DNA from: Polyangiaceae bacterium
GTDB lineage: Bacteria; Myxococcota_A; Polyangia; Polyangiales; Polyangiaceae
Direction: 5' to 3'
Assembly: GCA_022842465.1 (NCBI GenBank)
Contig: JALHPN010000009.1
Location: 19,515-83,514, forward strand
DNA length: 64,000 nt
Part shown: positions 9,271 through 18,041 of the stretch, one piece after another
Layout: the number at the start of each line of letters is the position of its first letter
Numbering within the stretch: the stretch's first letter is position 1
Notes under the pieces: generated by a model
Told to the model about the DNA's origin: nothing
The model's input: the letters and a program-made list of their open reading frames with translations, nothing else
Database searches by the model: none
Position numbers and translations under genes: made by a program

Positions 9271-11310
9271 TCAGGTCGCGGCGCCGCGGGGAGCGAGAGG
9301 CGCGGCCCAGGTCCGCGTGAGCACGCCTCGGGGATCGGAGAGGCTCCGGGCGAGCATGAACTGCGCGAGGCGGACCTCCCCGAGCTCCTGCTCCCATGCC
9401 CGGTGGCCGTCGGGCATCGCGTCGACGCCCCCGAAGAGGCTCTTCACGCCGAGCATGCGGCCGGCGTTGGCCAATCCGGCGAGCGCGGCGCGGTCGCCCG
9501 GCGCGGAGGTCGCGCTCACGAGGACCGCCATCGCGAGCTGTCCGGCCGGGATGCCCGGCATGGCGACGAGCGAGCCAGGGCGGGTCGCGCGGGAGCGCAC
9601 GTTCCGCACCGGGAGCACTTGAACCTCCGCGTTCGGTAGCGCGTCGTGCACACGCCCCAGCCAGGCGTCGAGCGCGCCGCCGTAGACGAGCACCTGGAGG
9701 AAGGTGGTGCCATGCGGCGGCGGGGGCCGAGCCGCTTCGAGATACGCGGACGTCGGCGTGAGCGCGACGCACCGCGCGCCGCGGATCACCGGAGTCGGCG
9801 GCTCGGCGCCGGTCGCGATCACCTGCACGACCCGCCATGTCCGCGAGCTCGGCTCGATGAACGCCGTCGCGTGCCACGTCTCTTCGGCCGAGGCGACGCG
9901 AGCCAGGGCATCGCCGAGCTCCGGAACCTCCGCGATGTACACGGCGACCTCGCGCGGCGCCGGCAGAGGGGAGCGCGCGAGCGTCACCTCCGTCACGACC
10001 CCGACCTGTCCGAGCCCTCCGAGGACCGCATCGTAGAGCCAGGCGGCCTGCGTGCGCGTCGCGGTCACGACGCGACCGTCGCCCGTCACGACCACGAGCT
10101 CCTCGACGTGGTCGACGAGGAGGCCGTTCTTCACCGAGCCCTTCCCGATCCCGCCGGTCGAGAGCGTCCCGCCCACCGACGCGCGCATCCAGCCCGGGAC
10201 GACCGGCGGGAGCGCGCCCTTCCCGAGCGCGCGAACGAGGTCCGACCACGTCGTACCGGCCCGGACGGTCACCGAGGTCTCGTCCTCGGCGACGATCCCG
10301 GTCAGCTTCTCGGTGGAGAGGACGAGACCGCGCTCTGCGGCGGAGAGCCGTGCGGTGCTCTGCTCACGCCCGCGAACGACGACGCCGACGTCGTGCTCGC
10401 TCGCTTCGCGAAGCAGGCTCGCGACGCCGCTCGTCGATTCGGGCACGAGGACGACGGCCTCGCTGTCGACGCGACCTGTTGCGACGGCGACGGCGACCGC
10501 GGTGGCGATCGCGCCCGCGCCGTTCGACGCGCGCGGCCGAGCACGGGCGCTCGCGGCGCGCGTGACGCGGAAGCTGCGGGTGAAGGAGAGGTACTGGAGC
10601 TTCTCGCGTGCCATCCGCTCGGGGCGCCGCGCGAGCGCCTCGGGGTCGAACGGCTCGGTGCCGGGCAGCGGACAGTCGCACGCGTAGCGGGCGTTGAGCT
10701 CGGCGTGGGAGAGGCTCCCGGTCGGCTCGGCGTCCTGCGGCAGGAAGCTGTCGCGCGACGGATCGTGCGTGAACCCGAGCCCGTCGAGACCGGCGTGCCA
10801 GGGAGGGTCTGCGCGGACCCAGAGCCCGTCGCCGTCGAGCTGATCGCGGAAGTGCTGCACGACGCCGTCGAGCATCGCGCTCGCGATGCGCGCGCGGCGG
10901 AGCTCGTGGAGGACGCTCAGGTTCACCATGTGGTGGAAGCGCTCGGGCTTCCTGCCCGGGAAGTCCGAGGCGGCCACGTTGCACGTGTTCCGGTCGACGG
11001 TGAAGATCGTCTCGTGGGTGCGCGTCACGTGGACCGTGCCGACGATCTCGGAGGCATCTCGCAGCACGCAGAAGCGGAGGCCGAAAGGCGCCCAGAGAGT
11101 CCGGACCTTGTCGGGCGAGATGTAGTTCCGTTCGACGTCGGTGACGAGCCAGTCGGGGAGGTGCCCGCCGGCCGACGCGCGTGCGTCGGCGATGGATCGG
11201 AAGAGGAGCTTCGAGATCCCCTCTGCCACCCCGGGTCGGCTCGGGTCGACCACCCCGAGCTCGAGCCGGAGCCCTGGCACCTCGAGCGCGACCACCTTGC
11301 CGACGAACAT
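9271..11310 (-). CDS. GNAT-like domain fused to PCMH-type FAD-linked oxidase
   Basis: A 679-residue two-part protein. Residues 1 to about 215 resemble a GNAT acyltransferase: FGLRFCVLRDASEIVGTVHV, a central LRRARIASAMLDGVVQHF that fits the acetyl-CoA loop, and a closing DPPWHAGLDGLGF. Residues from about 250 to the end are an FAD-linked oxidase of the vanillyl-alcohol/PCMH type (cytokinin-dehydrogenase-like): VVLVPESTSGVASLLREASE, VTVRAGTTWSDLVRALG, VGGTLSTGGIGKGSVKNGLL and GGLGQVGVVTEVTLA. The His used for covalent FAD is not obvious. ATG 11310 follows AGGGGCGGG; an ATG at 11328 is the alternative. Substrates are unknown. A sequencing error joining two genes is unlikely because the frame is continuous and both parts have good codon bias. 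Confidence 0.72.
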   Translation of the reverse strand: MFVGKVVALEVPGLRLELGVVDPSRPGVAEGISKLLFRSIADARASAGGHLPDWLVTDVERNYISPDKVRTLWAPFGLRFCVLRDASEIVGTVHVTRTHETIFTVDRNTCNVAASDFPGRKPERFHHMVNLSVLHELRRARIASAMLDGVVQHFRDQLDGDGLWVRADPPWHAGLDGLGFTHDPSRDSFLPQDAEPTGSLSHAELNARYACDCPLPGTEPFDPEALARRPERMAREKLQYLSFTRSFRVTRAASARARPRASNGAGAIATAVAVAVATGRVDSEAVVLVPESTSGVASLLREASEHDVGVVVRGREQSTARLSAAERGLVLSTEKLTGIVAEDETSVTVRAGTTWSDLVRALGKGALPPVVPGWMRASVGGTLSTGGIGKGSVKNGLLVDHVEELVVVTGDGRVVTATRTQAAWLYDAVLGGLGQVGVVTEVTLARSPLPAPREVAVYIAEVPELGDALARVASAEETWHATAFIEPSSRTWRVVQVIATGAEPPTPVIRGARCVALTPTSAYLEAARPPPPHGTTFLQVLVYGGALDAWLGRVHDALPNAEVQVLPVRNVRSRATRPGSLVAMPGIPAGQLAMAVLVSATSAPGDRAALAGLANAGRMLGVKSLFGGVDAMPDGHRAWEQELGEVRLAQFMLARSLSDPRGVLTRTWAAPLAPRGAAT

Positions 11311-11406
11311 GTCCCGCCCCTGGGTCATCGCAAGCGAGGGTAGCGCGACCACGGGCTTCGCACTAAGGTCCGTGGCCTCCCCTCGCGGGACTCGGAGGAA
11401 CTCGTC

Positions 11407-12600
11407 ATGGCCAAGCTTTCGAAGTCGATCGTCATCGTCTCTGCCAAGCGCACGGCGTTCGGGACCATGCAGGGCGCCCTGAAGGGCTTCAGCGCGAACG
11501 ATCTCGCCGTGCACGCCGCGAAGGCGGCGCTCGCGCAGTCGGGTGTCCCCGCGGACGCGGTCGGCCATGTCGTCATCGGCAACGTGATGCAGACGAGCGC
11601 AGACGCGATCTACTGCGCGCGCCACGTCGGCCTCAAGGCGGGCCTCCCGATCACGACGCCCGCCCTCACGGTGAACCGCCTCTGCGGGTCCGGGTTCCAG
11701 GCGATCATCAACGGCGCCGAGCAGCTCCTCCTCGGCGAGACCGAGGCCGTGCTGGTCGGCGGCACGGAGAACATGACCCAGGCGCCGCACCTGCTCCGCG
11801 GCGCGCGCGACGGCTTCGCGTTCGGCAAGGCTCCGGCGGTCGAGGACTCGCTCTGGAGCGCCCTCACGGACAGCTACTGCAACACGCCGATGGCCGTGAC
11901 GGCGGAGAACCTCGCCACGAAGTACGGCATCAGCCGCGCAGACTGCGACGCCTACGCTCTCTCCAGCCAGCAGCGCTGGGCGGCGGCGAACGAGAAGGGG
12001 CTCTTCAAGGACGAGATCGCAGCGATCGACATCACCACCAAGAAGGGGACGACGCAGTTCGCGGTCGACGAGCATCCGCGTCCCCAGACGACGATCGAGA
12101 TCCTCGCGAAGCTCGCGCCCGTCTTCAAGAAGGACGGCGTCGTGACGGCGGGCAACGCGTCGGGCATCTGCGACGGCGCCGCGTGCCTCGTCCTCACGAC
12201 CGAGGACTTCGCGAAGTCGAAGGGGCTCAAGCCCCTCGCGCGCCTCGTGCAGTGGGGCGTCGCGGGCGTCGAGCCGTCCCTGATGGGGATCGGGCCGGCC
12301 CCGGCGATCAAGAGCGCGCTCTCCCGCGCGGCGCTCGAGCAGAAGGACGTCGATCTGTTCGAGGTCAACGAGGCGTTCGCGCCCCAGTACCTCGCCGTCG
12401 AGAAGGAGCTCGGCCTCCCGCGCGACCGCACCAACGTGAACGGCGGCGCGATCGCGCTCGGTCACCCGCTCGGCGCGAGCGGCGCGCGCATCACGGCCCA
12501 TCTCGTCTACGAGCTCGCACGACGCAACGGTCGCTACGCCGTCGGCAGCGCGTGCATCGGAGGAGGACAAGGCCTCGCGGTCGTGCTCGAGCGCGTCTGA
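11407..12600 (+). CDS. Acetyl-CoA C-acyltransferase (thiolase)
   Basis: A 397-residue thiolase. The active-site Cys is in VNRLCGSGFQAI at about residue 96. The second signature is NVNGGAIALGHPLGASGARI, with the catalytic His, and the last active-site Cys is in CIGGGQG near the C-terminus. These enzymes either cleave 3-ketoacyl-CoA in beta-oxidation or condense two acetyl-CoA; the sequence alone does not separate the two. The length is normal. The gene is divergent from the GNAT/FAD oxidase gene, with 96 bp between the starts, and 25 bp upstream of a DUF2452 gene in the same direction. Confidence 0.92.
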   Translation: MAKLSKSIVIVSAKRTAFGTMQGALKGFSANDLAVHAAKAALAQSGVPADAVGHVVIGNVMQTSADAIYCARHVGLKAGLPITTPALTVNRLCGSGFQAIINGAEQLLLGETEAVLVGGTENMTQAPHLLRGARDGFAFGKAPAVEDSLWSALTDSYCNTPMAVTAENLATKYGISRADCDAYALSSQQRWAAANEKGLFKDEIAAIDITTKKGTTQFAVDEHPRPQTTIEILAKLAPVFKKDGVVTAGNASGICDGAACLVLTTEDFAKSKGLKPLARLVQWGVAGVEPSLMGIGPAPAIKSALSRAALEQKDVDLFEVNEAFAPQYLAVEKELGLPRDRTNVNGGAIALGHPLGASGARITAHLVYELARRNGRYAVGSACIGGGQGLAVVLERV

Positions 12601-12625
12601 GCGAATCGCGAGGAGAAGGACGGCC

Positions 12626-13153
12626 GTGGCGGATTCGGAGGACGGACGGAAGCCGATGGCGGAGGCGCCGAGGCAGGAGGACCTCGGGAGATACACGGGG
12701 CCCCTGCACGCGGCCCCGTACGCCATGTCCCGCATGGCCCCTGCGTTCGACCTCGTGAACGTCGCGGAGGAGATCCAGAAGGCGGACGCGATGCTCGCGA
12801 CGGTGACGGGGGGTAAGCTCGGGGTCATCGCCGAGCAGATGCGCGCGCTGCGAGAGCAGGCGGCGCGCCTCCTCGAGCGCGCGCGTCGCGACGCCGACCT
12901 CCATCGCGCGCGCTGTCGCTTCGAGAAGAAGGCGGGCGGCGTCTACCACCTCTATCGGGCGAACGAGGACGGCGCGCTCTGGTGGTCTCTGATGGGCCCG
13001 ACGGAGTGGTCTCGCCCGCAGCCGCAGACGTTCGAGGGGACCTACCGCCTCGAGGCGGACATGGGGTACACGCGTCTCGACGTGCCCGACCACGATGTCG
13101 TCCCGGCGGCGGATGTCGACGCCGTCCGCGCGCTCTTGAGCCCTCGCGCCTGA
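12626..13153 (+). CDS. DUF2452 domain protein
   Basis: A 175-residue protein of the DUF2452 family (human C1orf50 belongs to it), with a GTG start preceded by AGGAGAAGG. The conserved parts are APYAMSRMAPAFDLVNVAEE, GGKLGVIAEQMRALREQA, LHRARCRFEKKAGGVYHLYR and WWSLMGPTEWSRPQPQTFEG. The family has no established biochemical role. It lies 25 bp after the thiolase gene and may share its transcript. The protein is predicted to be cytoplasmic, with no signal peptide or membrane segment. Confidence 0.8.
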   Translation: MADSEDGRKPMAEAPRQEDLGRYTGPLHAAPYAMSRMAPAFDLVNVAEEIQKADAMLATVTGGKLGVIAEQMRALREQAARLLERARRDADLHRARCRFEKKAGGVYHLYRANEDGALWWSLMGPTEWSRPQPQTFEGTYRLEADMGYTRLDVPDHDVVPAADVDAVRALLSPRA

Positions 13154-13172
13154 CTCGCGAGCCGTCGCGTGT

Positions 13173-13706
13173 CTAGGGGAGCTGCTCGATCAGCACGGCG
13201 CCTTCGGCTCGCGCGCTGTCGACGTCGTCCCAAGACTCGCCCGAGCAGATGCACCACTCGACGGCGTTCCGCATCGTCTTCACGGCGTCGAGGGCCGTGC
13301 GGAGGCTCGGGAAGACCCACGACAGAGGACCGGGCTGGACCTGATCCCACCCGTACACGAAGAGCGTCACCGTCGAGCTGGCCGACACGGGCGCCTCGAT
13401 CGCCGCGCTGGCCCGGGCCACGAAGACGTCCGAGTCGTCGTCGGCGTCGTACTCCCCGCGGTCGACCCGGGCGTTCACGCCCGTCGAGGCGAGCTGCGCG
13501 TCGGCGAGGCTCAGGGTCTTCGCGCTCGGCAGGCTCGGCGGGCTCGGCAGGCTTGCGAGGGACGGGATCTCGGTCGTGACCTCGTCGGGGCCAGTCTCGG
13601 TGACGAGCGTGATCGGCAGCACGAGCGCATCCTGCACGTCGGCTGCGGCGGCCGTGCGCCGGCCGGCCAACGATTTCGTGTCACGCGCTCGACGGAAAAC
13701 CCCCAT
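13173..13706 (-). CDS. Hypothetical protein, 177 residues
   Basis: Not recognised. ATG 13706 is chosen because AAGAGGG lies 7 nt upstream and the N-terminus MGVFRRARDTKSLAGRRTAA is basic. An upstream extension to 13856 is possible but has no ribosome-binding site. The middle is rich in Ser, Pro and Leu (PSLASLPSPPSLPSAKTLSL). The C-terminal half looks folded: SSTVTLFVYGWDQVQPGPL, WVFPSLRTALDAVKTMRNAV, then EWCICSGE and EGAVLIEQLP. It has no signal peptide or membrane helix. It is convergent with the DUF2452 gene. Confidence 0.6.
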   Translation of the reverse strand: MGVFRRARDTKSLAGRRTAAAADVQDALVLPITLVTETGPDEVTTEIPSLASLPSPPSLPSAKTLSLADAQLASTGVNARVDRGEYDADDDSDVFVARASAAIEAPVSASSTVTLFVYGWDQVQPGPLSWVFPSLRTALDAVKTMRNAVEWCICSGESWDDVDSARAEGAVLIEQLP

Positions 13707-13891
13707 GACGACCCTCTTCGCTTTTGGACCGGCAGCGCTCGGGGGACAAGGGTGGAAATCCAAAATCGTACGGCGCGACGCGTCGAGATTCGTTGGAGGT
13801 CCAACGACCGGCGCGGACCGTCGCCTCGGGAGGGAGCTCTCACCTCGCAAAGCCACGGCGAAACCGCATGGCTCCGAGGTAGGATGGCTTC

Positions 13892-15535
13892 GTGGTGGAG
13901 GAGGACCTCACGCCGGCGGAGGGGCGCGGGGGCCGAGCGTCTCCGGGGAACGTCGCGCCGGCGGGGGACGATCCGGATGCGACCCGTCCGCCCGATGCGC
14001 CGGCGCTGCCGGGAGCCTCCGCGCCGGCTCCTGGCTACGGATCGATGCGCGCGGCCGGGCTGCCCTTCGTCCTACCGCTCCCGCTGCTCGTGACGCTCGT
14101 GGCGCTCGCGGTCGCTCTCGCGATCGGGCTCGTCGGTCTCGACCACCTCGCACGCGCCGGGGATGATCGGGCCGGGGCGCGGGCCGATCTCCTCGCCGCG
14201 ACCCTCGCCGCGCGCCTCGCCGATCTCCCGGAGGCAGAGCGCCTCGAGGCAACGCAGCTCGCGGCGCGGCGCATGTCCGCGGAGGTGCTCCTCGTCACGC
14301 CCGAGGCGAAGATCATCCATGCGACGTACGGCGCGCCCGATAGCGCGTCGCTCGCTCGCATGCTCGCCACGAGCCGCGGGGTCGCGTCGATGCGCCTCGG
14401 CCGCACGCGCTTCGCCGTCGCTCCTCTCACGAAGCGCGATGACTCTCCACGCGTCGTCGCGATGGTGGTCGAGCCCACGTCCGCTCGAGGTGCGTCCGCG
14501 CTGGTGACGGCGCTCGTCGCCCTCGCGACCCTCCTCCTCGTCACCGCGCTCACGGTGGCGTACGCGGTCGGACGCGACGTGGAGCGCGACGTCGAGTTCG
14601 TCACCGACCGCGTCCGGGCCATGACGCAGGTCCGCTCCGAGCCGACCGGCGAGCTCATCCCCCTCCGGACGATGGACGAGGTCTCTGTCCTCACCGCTGC
14701 GTTCAACAAGCTCGTGGGTCGCTTCGGCAAGGCCGAGCGCGCGTACCGCGAGGACCTCACCCGCGCCAACGCCGCCGACCGCGAGCGCGCGGCGTTCCTC
14801 GCCGCCGTGAGCCACGAGCTCAGGAGCCCCCTCAACGCGATCCTCGGCTTCGCCGACATCCTGATCTCCGAGGTCGACGGCCCGCTCACGGAGGCTGCCC
14901 GCGAAGAGGTGGAGCAGATCCGCGGCTCGGGCCAGCACCTCCTCACGCTCATCAACGACATCCTCGAGCTCTCTGCGCTCGAGAGCGGGCAGCTCCGGCT
15001 GAGCCGCGCCCGCGTCGACCTCGCCACGATCGTGAACGAGGTCGTGCGCGAGGCGCGCGGGCTGTCCATCGGCAAGCCCGTCGTCGTGCGGGTGGAGGGG
15101 GAAGAGCAGGTCCTCGCCCGCGCCGACGGGCGCCGTGTGCGTCAAATCCTCGGCAACCTGGTCAACAACGCGATCAAGTTCACCCAATCGGGCGAGGTCG
15201 TCGTCGGCGTCGCCCGCGAGGGGGCGTTCGCCACGCTCTGGGTGCGCGACACCGGGCCTGGCATCTCCGCCGCCGAGCGCGCGCTGATCTTCCAGGAGTA
15301 CAAGCAAGCGCGCGGGGAGGTGCGCCGCCGGCGCGGTACGGGGCTCGGTCTCGCGATCACCCGCCGGCTCGTCACGCTCCACCACGGATCGATCGAGCTC
15401 GAGAGCGAGGTCGGCCGCGGCTCGCTGTTCCGCGTGAGGCTGCCCGTCGGACGGATCGACGCGCCGCCGTCGATGCGCCCGGGCAAAGCGAGACCCGAGG
15501 ACGTGCAGGCGTCCAAGCGGCACGGGGGTCCGTGA
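13892..15535 (+). CDS. Membrane sensor histidine kinase
   Basis: A 547-residue two-transmembrane kinase starting at GTG. The first helix is near residues 55-80 and the second near 205-228, with an extracytoplasmic sensing loop of about 120 residues between. A HAMP-like segment follows (LIPLRTMDEVSVLTAAFNKL). The HisKA box is VSHELRSPLNAILGFADIL, with the phospho-accepting His near residue 307. The ATPase domain has LGNLVNNAIKFTQSG (N box), VRDTGPGIS (G1) and RRRRGTGLGLAIT (G2). No response regulator gene is adjacent. The next gene is a second, related sensor kinase 31 bp downstream, so the two are likely co-transcribed. Confidence 0.93.
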   Translation: MVEEDLTPAEGRGGRASPGNVAPAGDDPDATRPPDAPALPGASAPAPGYGSMRAAGLPFVLPLPLLVTLVALAVALAIGLVGLDHLARAGDDRAGARADLLAATLAARLADLPEAERLEATQLAARRMSAEVLLVTPEAKIIHATYGAPDSASLARMLATSRGVASMRLGRTRFAVAPLTKRDDSPRVVAMVVEPTSARGASALVTALVALATLLLVTALTVAYAVGRDVERDVEFVTDRVRAMTQVRSEPTGELIPLRTMDEVSVLTAAFNKLVGRFGKAERAYREDLTRANAADRERAAFLAAVSHELRSPLNAILGFADILISEVDGPLTEAAREEVEQIRGSGQHLLTLINDILELSALESGQLRLSRARVDLATIVNEVVREARGLSIGKPVVVRVEGEEQVLARADGRRVRQILGNLVNNAIKFTQSGEVVVGVAREGAFATLWVRDTGPGISAAERALIFQEYKQARGEVRRRRGTGLGLAITRRLVTLHHGSIELESEVGRGSLFRVRLPVGRIDAPPSMRPGKARPEDVQASKRHGGP

Positions 15536-15566
15536 TCCGGCCGTCGCACGACGCGGGAGGGCCGCG

Positions 15567-17486
15567 ATGAACGAAGCCCCCGCGCGCCTCGTCGCGCGTC
15601 TGGTCGCGGTCCAGATCGGCGTCCACGTGGTCGCGTTCGCGATCACGGCCGCCTTCGCGCCGCGCGTGCTCCTCCTCGAGGAGGCGGGGCAGGCGCCTGC
15701 GATCGCGATCTCCCTCGTGCTCGGGCTCTTCGCCGCGTCCTTCTCCACCGCCGCGACGCTCATCGCGACGCGTCCGCTCGAGCCGACGCTCCGCCACCTC
15801 GCCCTCGGGTCCGAGGCGGCGAGCCCCGAGAGCCTGATCGCGCTCTATGCCCTTCCAGCGCGCCTCGCGATCGGCGGCGTCGCCTTCGTGCTCGCCGCCT
15901 CGATCGTCACCGTGCTCCCCGGCGTCCGCCCCCAGTCGTTCGATACGACGACGGCGATCGCGCTCGTGCTCCTCCTCTTCACGCTCCTCAGCACGGCAGC
16001 GCTCCCGGCGTACGTCCTCATGCGGGCGTCGGTCGCCGCCGTCCTCGAGCGGGTCCCGGTGCCGGTCGCGCAGCCGGCGCTGCGTCTCCTCGGCCACCGC
16101 CTCTTCGGCAAGGTGCGGCAGCGCCTCGTCCTCGCCGTCGCGGCCCCGGTCGCGTTCGTCGCGCTCGGCGCGGCGCTCTTGGTCGACGCCCACGCGCGCG
16201 CGCGCGATCAGGAGGCGCGCGTCGAGGACGCTCGGGACATCGCCCACGCCGTGTTCGAGCCGTTGACCCGGGACGGTACGCAGCCGAAGGCGAGCGGGGT
16301 GGACGCGCCGGGGTACGCCCACGTGGTCGAGGCTGCGGCGGCGCTCGGGTATCACGTCGGCGTGACGCGAGCGTACACCGGCGACTTCGCGCTCGTGCGT
16401 GGGGACGACGGCACCACCCAGGTCGCCGTACCGCTCGAGGGAGAGACCGCGCTCGTGCGCTTCGGCACGAGCCGGTCGGCGCCTGTGACGGCGCTCTACG
16501 CCCTCCTCGCCATCGCGGCGGTCGCGCTCGCGGGCATCCTCGGCACGAGGATCGCCGCTGCGTTCGAGAAGGACATCGCGCTCGCGACGCGCGCCATCCG
16601 CCACGCCGGCGTCGACCAGGTCATGCGGGGTACCATCATTTTGCATGATGCACGTTTCGCGATGGTGCGCGAGCTCGTCGACTCGGTCGACGGCCTCGGC
16701 GGCATCTTCCGGGAGTTCGCGTCCGCGCAGCGCCGCTCGATCGAGGCGCGCGAGGCGACCGAGCGCATGCGCGGCCTCCTCCTCGCGTCGATGAGCCACG
16801 ATCTGAAGGCGCCGCTCAACGCCGTCCTCGGCTTCGCGGAGCTCGTCGGGCGGAGCGAGCTCACAGACGGCCAGTACGAGAGCCTCGCGATCATCGAGCA
16901 GCGCGGTCGGGAGCTCCTCGTCCTGATCGACACGATCCTCGACAGCGCCCGCGCCGAGGCGGGCGAGCTCGAGGTCTCGCCCGAGCCCACCCACGTCGGT
17001 GACGTGGTCATGAGCGCGGTGCTCGAGGCGCGCGATCTCACCGTCGGGGCAGAAGTCCAGGTCACGGCCGAGATCCAGCCCGGGATGCCGCGGCTCTTCG
17101 TCGACGGCACGCGCGTCGCGCAGGCGCTGACCGCGATCGTGATGACGGCGGCGCGCTTCAGCCACAAGGGCATCATCCCGATGCGCGCGACGCTGCCGGG
17201 CGACGGAGATCGGCTCCAGCTCGAGGTGGAGACGAGCGGCGAAGGTCTGCCGTTCGCCGAGCGCGAGAAGATCTTCGACGCCTTCAAGAGCGCCGAGAGC
17301 GCGCGCCGGCAGGGAGGGCTCGGCCTTGGACTCCAGCTCGCCCGGTCGATCGTCGCGATCCACGGCGGCTCGATCGAGGTCGAGGCCACCAACGGCGGCG
17401 GCATCGTCTTCCGCGTCTGGCTCCCCGTCGACCAGGACCGCGCGTCGATCCGCGCGCGCGCGAGCAAGCCTCGCCTCGACCCCTGA
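15567..17486 (+). CDS. Membrane sensor histidine kinase, second of tandem pair
   Basis: A 639-residue kinase with about five N-terminal transmembrane helices (residues 10-215 and 310-330) enclosing a periplasmic loop of about 110 residues. The HisKA box is MSHDLKAPLNAVLGFAELVG, with the His near 410. The ATPase part is less typical: the N box reads LTAIVMTAARFSHKG, where the usual Asn residues are missing, and the G1 box DTGPGI of the neighbour is replaced by ETSGEGLPFAE. Only the G2 box QGGLGLGLQLA looks normal. The protein may therefore bind ATP poorly and act as a phosphatase or a heterodimer partner of the upstream kinase. That is an inference from motif loss only. Confidence 0.9.
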   Translation: MNEAPARLVARLVAVQIGVHVVAFAITAAFAPRVLLLEEAGQAPAIAISLVLGLFAASFSTAATLIATRPLEPTLRHLALGSEAASPESLIALYALPARLAIGGVAFVLAASIVTVLPGVRPQSFDTTTAIALVLLLFTLLSTAALPAYVLMRASVAAVLERVPVPVAQPALRLLGHRLFGKVRQRLVLAVAAPVAFVALGAALLVDAHARARDQEARVEDARDIAHAVFEPLTRDGTQPKASGVDAPGYAHVVEAAAALGYHVGVTRAYTGDFALVRGDDGTTQVAVPLEGETALVRFGTSRSAPVTALYALLAIAAVALAGILGTRIAAAFEKDIALATRAIRHAGVDQVMRGTIILHDARFAMVRELVDSVDGLGGIFREFASAQRRSIEAREATERMRGLLLASMSHDLKAPLNAVLGFAELVGRSELTDGQYESLAIIEQRGRELLVLIDTILDSARAEAGELEVSPEPTHVGDVVMSAVLEARDLTVGAEVQVTAEIQPGMPRLFVDGTRVAQALTAIVMTAARFSHKGIIPMRATLPGDGDRLQLEVETSGEGLPFAEREKIFDAFKSAESARRQGGLGLGLQLARSIVAIHGGSIEVEATNGGGIVFRVWLPVDQDRASIRARASKPRLDP

Positions 17487-17562
17487 GCCCACGCCAGAGC
17501 CGAGGGCCGCTCGCCCTCGGTCGTGCGCGCCCGCGGGAGTCGAGCTACGCTGGTAAGAGGTC

Positions 17563-17637
17563 ATGGCGCAGCGAGCGGCTCCAGGCAACGCGACGTACGA
17601 CGACATCCTCGGTCTCCCCTACCTCTGGGCGCGCTGA
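17563..17637 (+). pseudogene. Possible remnant of a Uma2-type nuclease gene start
   Basis: A 24-codon reading frame with AAGAGG just upstream encodes MAQRAAPGNATYDDILGLP and then ends YLWAR-stop. The RATYxDxLxLPEHxVGEI pattern is the standard N-terminus of Uma2 (DUF820) putative restriction-like nucleases, which are abundant in myxobacteria. Here the match stops right after the LP. This suggests a deletion that left only the 5' end, directly abutting the next gene. It could also be a chance short peptide. Confidence 0.4.
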
Positions 17638-17639
17638 CC

Positions 17640-18041
17640 ATGGGCGTGTGGGACGAGCTCGACAAGCTCAAGAAGCGGGCGCAGAAAGAGGTCGCCGATC
17701 GCGCGGCGAAGGCCGCTGTGGAGAAGAGCAGGGAGGCTGCCGTCTCCGCCTTCGCGAGCGCGAAGAAGAAGATCGGCGATGCGCTCTTCGGAGAGGAAGA
17801 CGCGGAGCCATCGTCCGAGCTTCCCGGGGGAGACGAGCGGCGCTCGAAGGAAGACGCGGCGGGGAGGAAGCTGCGCGAGGCCGCGGCGCGCCAAGCCGAT
17901 CGCGTCACCACGGACAGGACGCGCGCGGAGCGCGAGGCGCGAGAGGCCGAGGCGCGGGAGGCGCGCGCACGCGCCAGCGCCGAGGCCGAGCGGCAGATCG
18001 ATGACGAGCTCGCCGCCCTGAAGAAGAAGATCGGCAAGTGA
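17640..18041 (+). CDS. Small charged coiled-coil protein
   Basis: A 133-residue protein dominated by Ala, Glu, Arg and Lys. It begins MGVWDELDKLKKRAQKEVAD, and the region of about 75-125 is a continuous heptad-like helix (TDRTRAEREAREAEAREARA). There is no signal peptide and no recognised family. It starts 2 bp after the Uma2-like remnant and overlaps the following GNAT gene by 4 nt (GTGA), so the two are translationally coupled. The start at 17640 lacks a clear ribosome-binding site. The function is unknown; the coupling suggests a partner of the acetyltransferase. Confidence 0.65.
   Translation: MGVWDELDKLKKRAQKEVADRAAKAAVEKSREAAVSAFASAKKKIGDALFGEEDAEPSSELPGGDERRSKEDAAGRKLREAAARQADRVTTDRTRAEREAREAEAREARARASAEAERQIDDELAALKKKIGK

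Noticed and set aside
9271..12828. Very long minus-strand frame of 1185 codons
   Set aside because: Only the part up to 11310 encodes a recognisable protein; the upstream part is antisense to the thiolase gene.
16620..16655. CATCAT-TTTGC-ATGATG inverted repeat
   Set aside because: It lies inside the second sensor kinase in a well-supported frame, so a regulatory role is unlikely.
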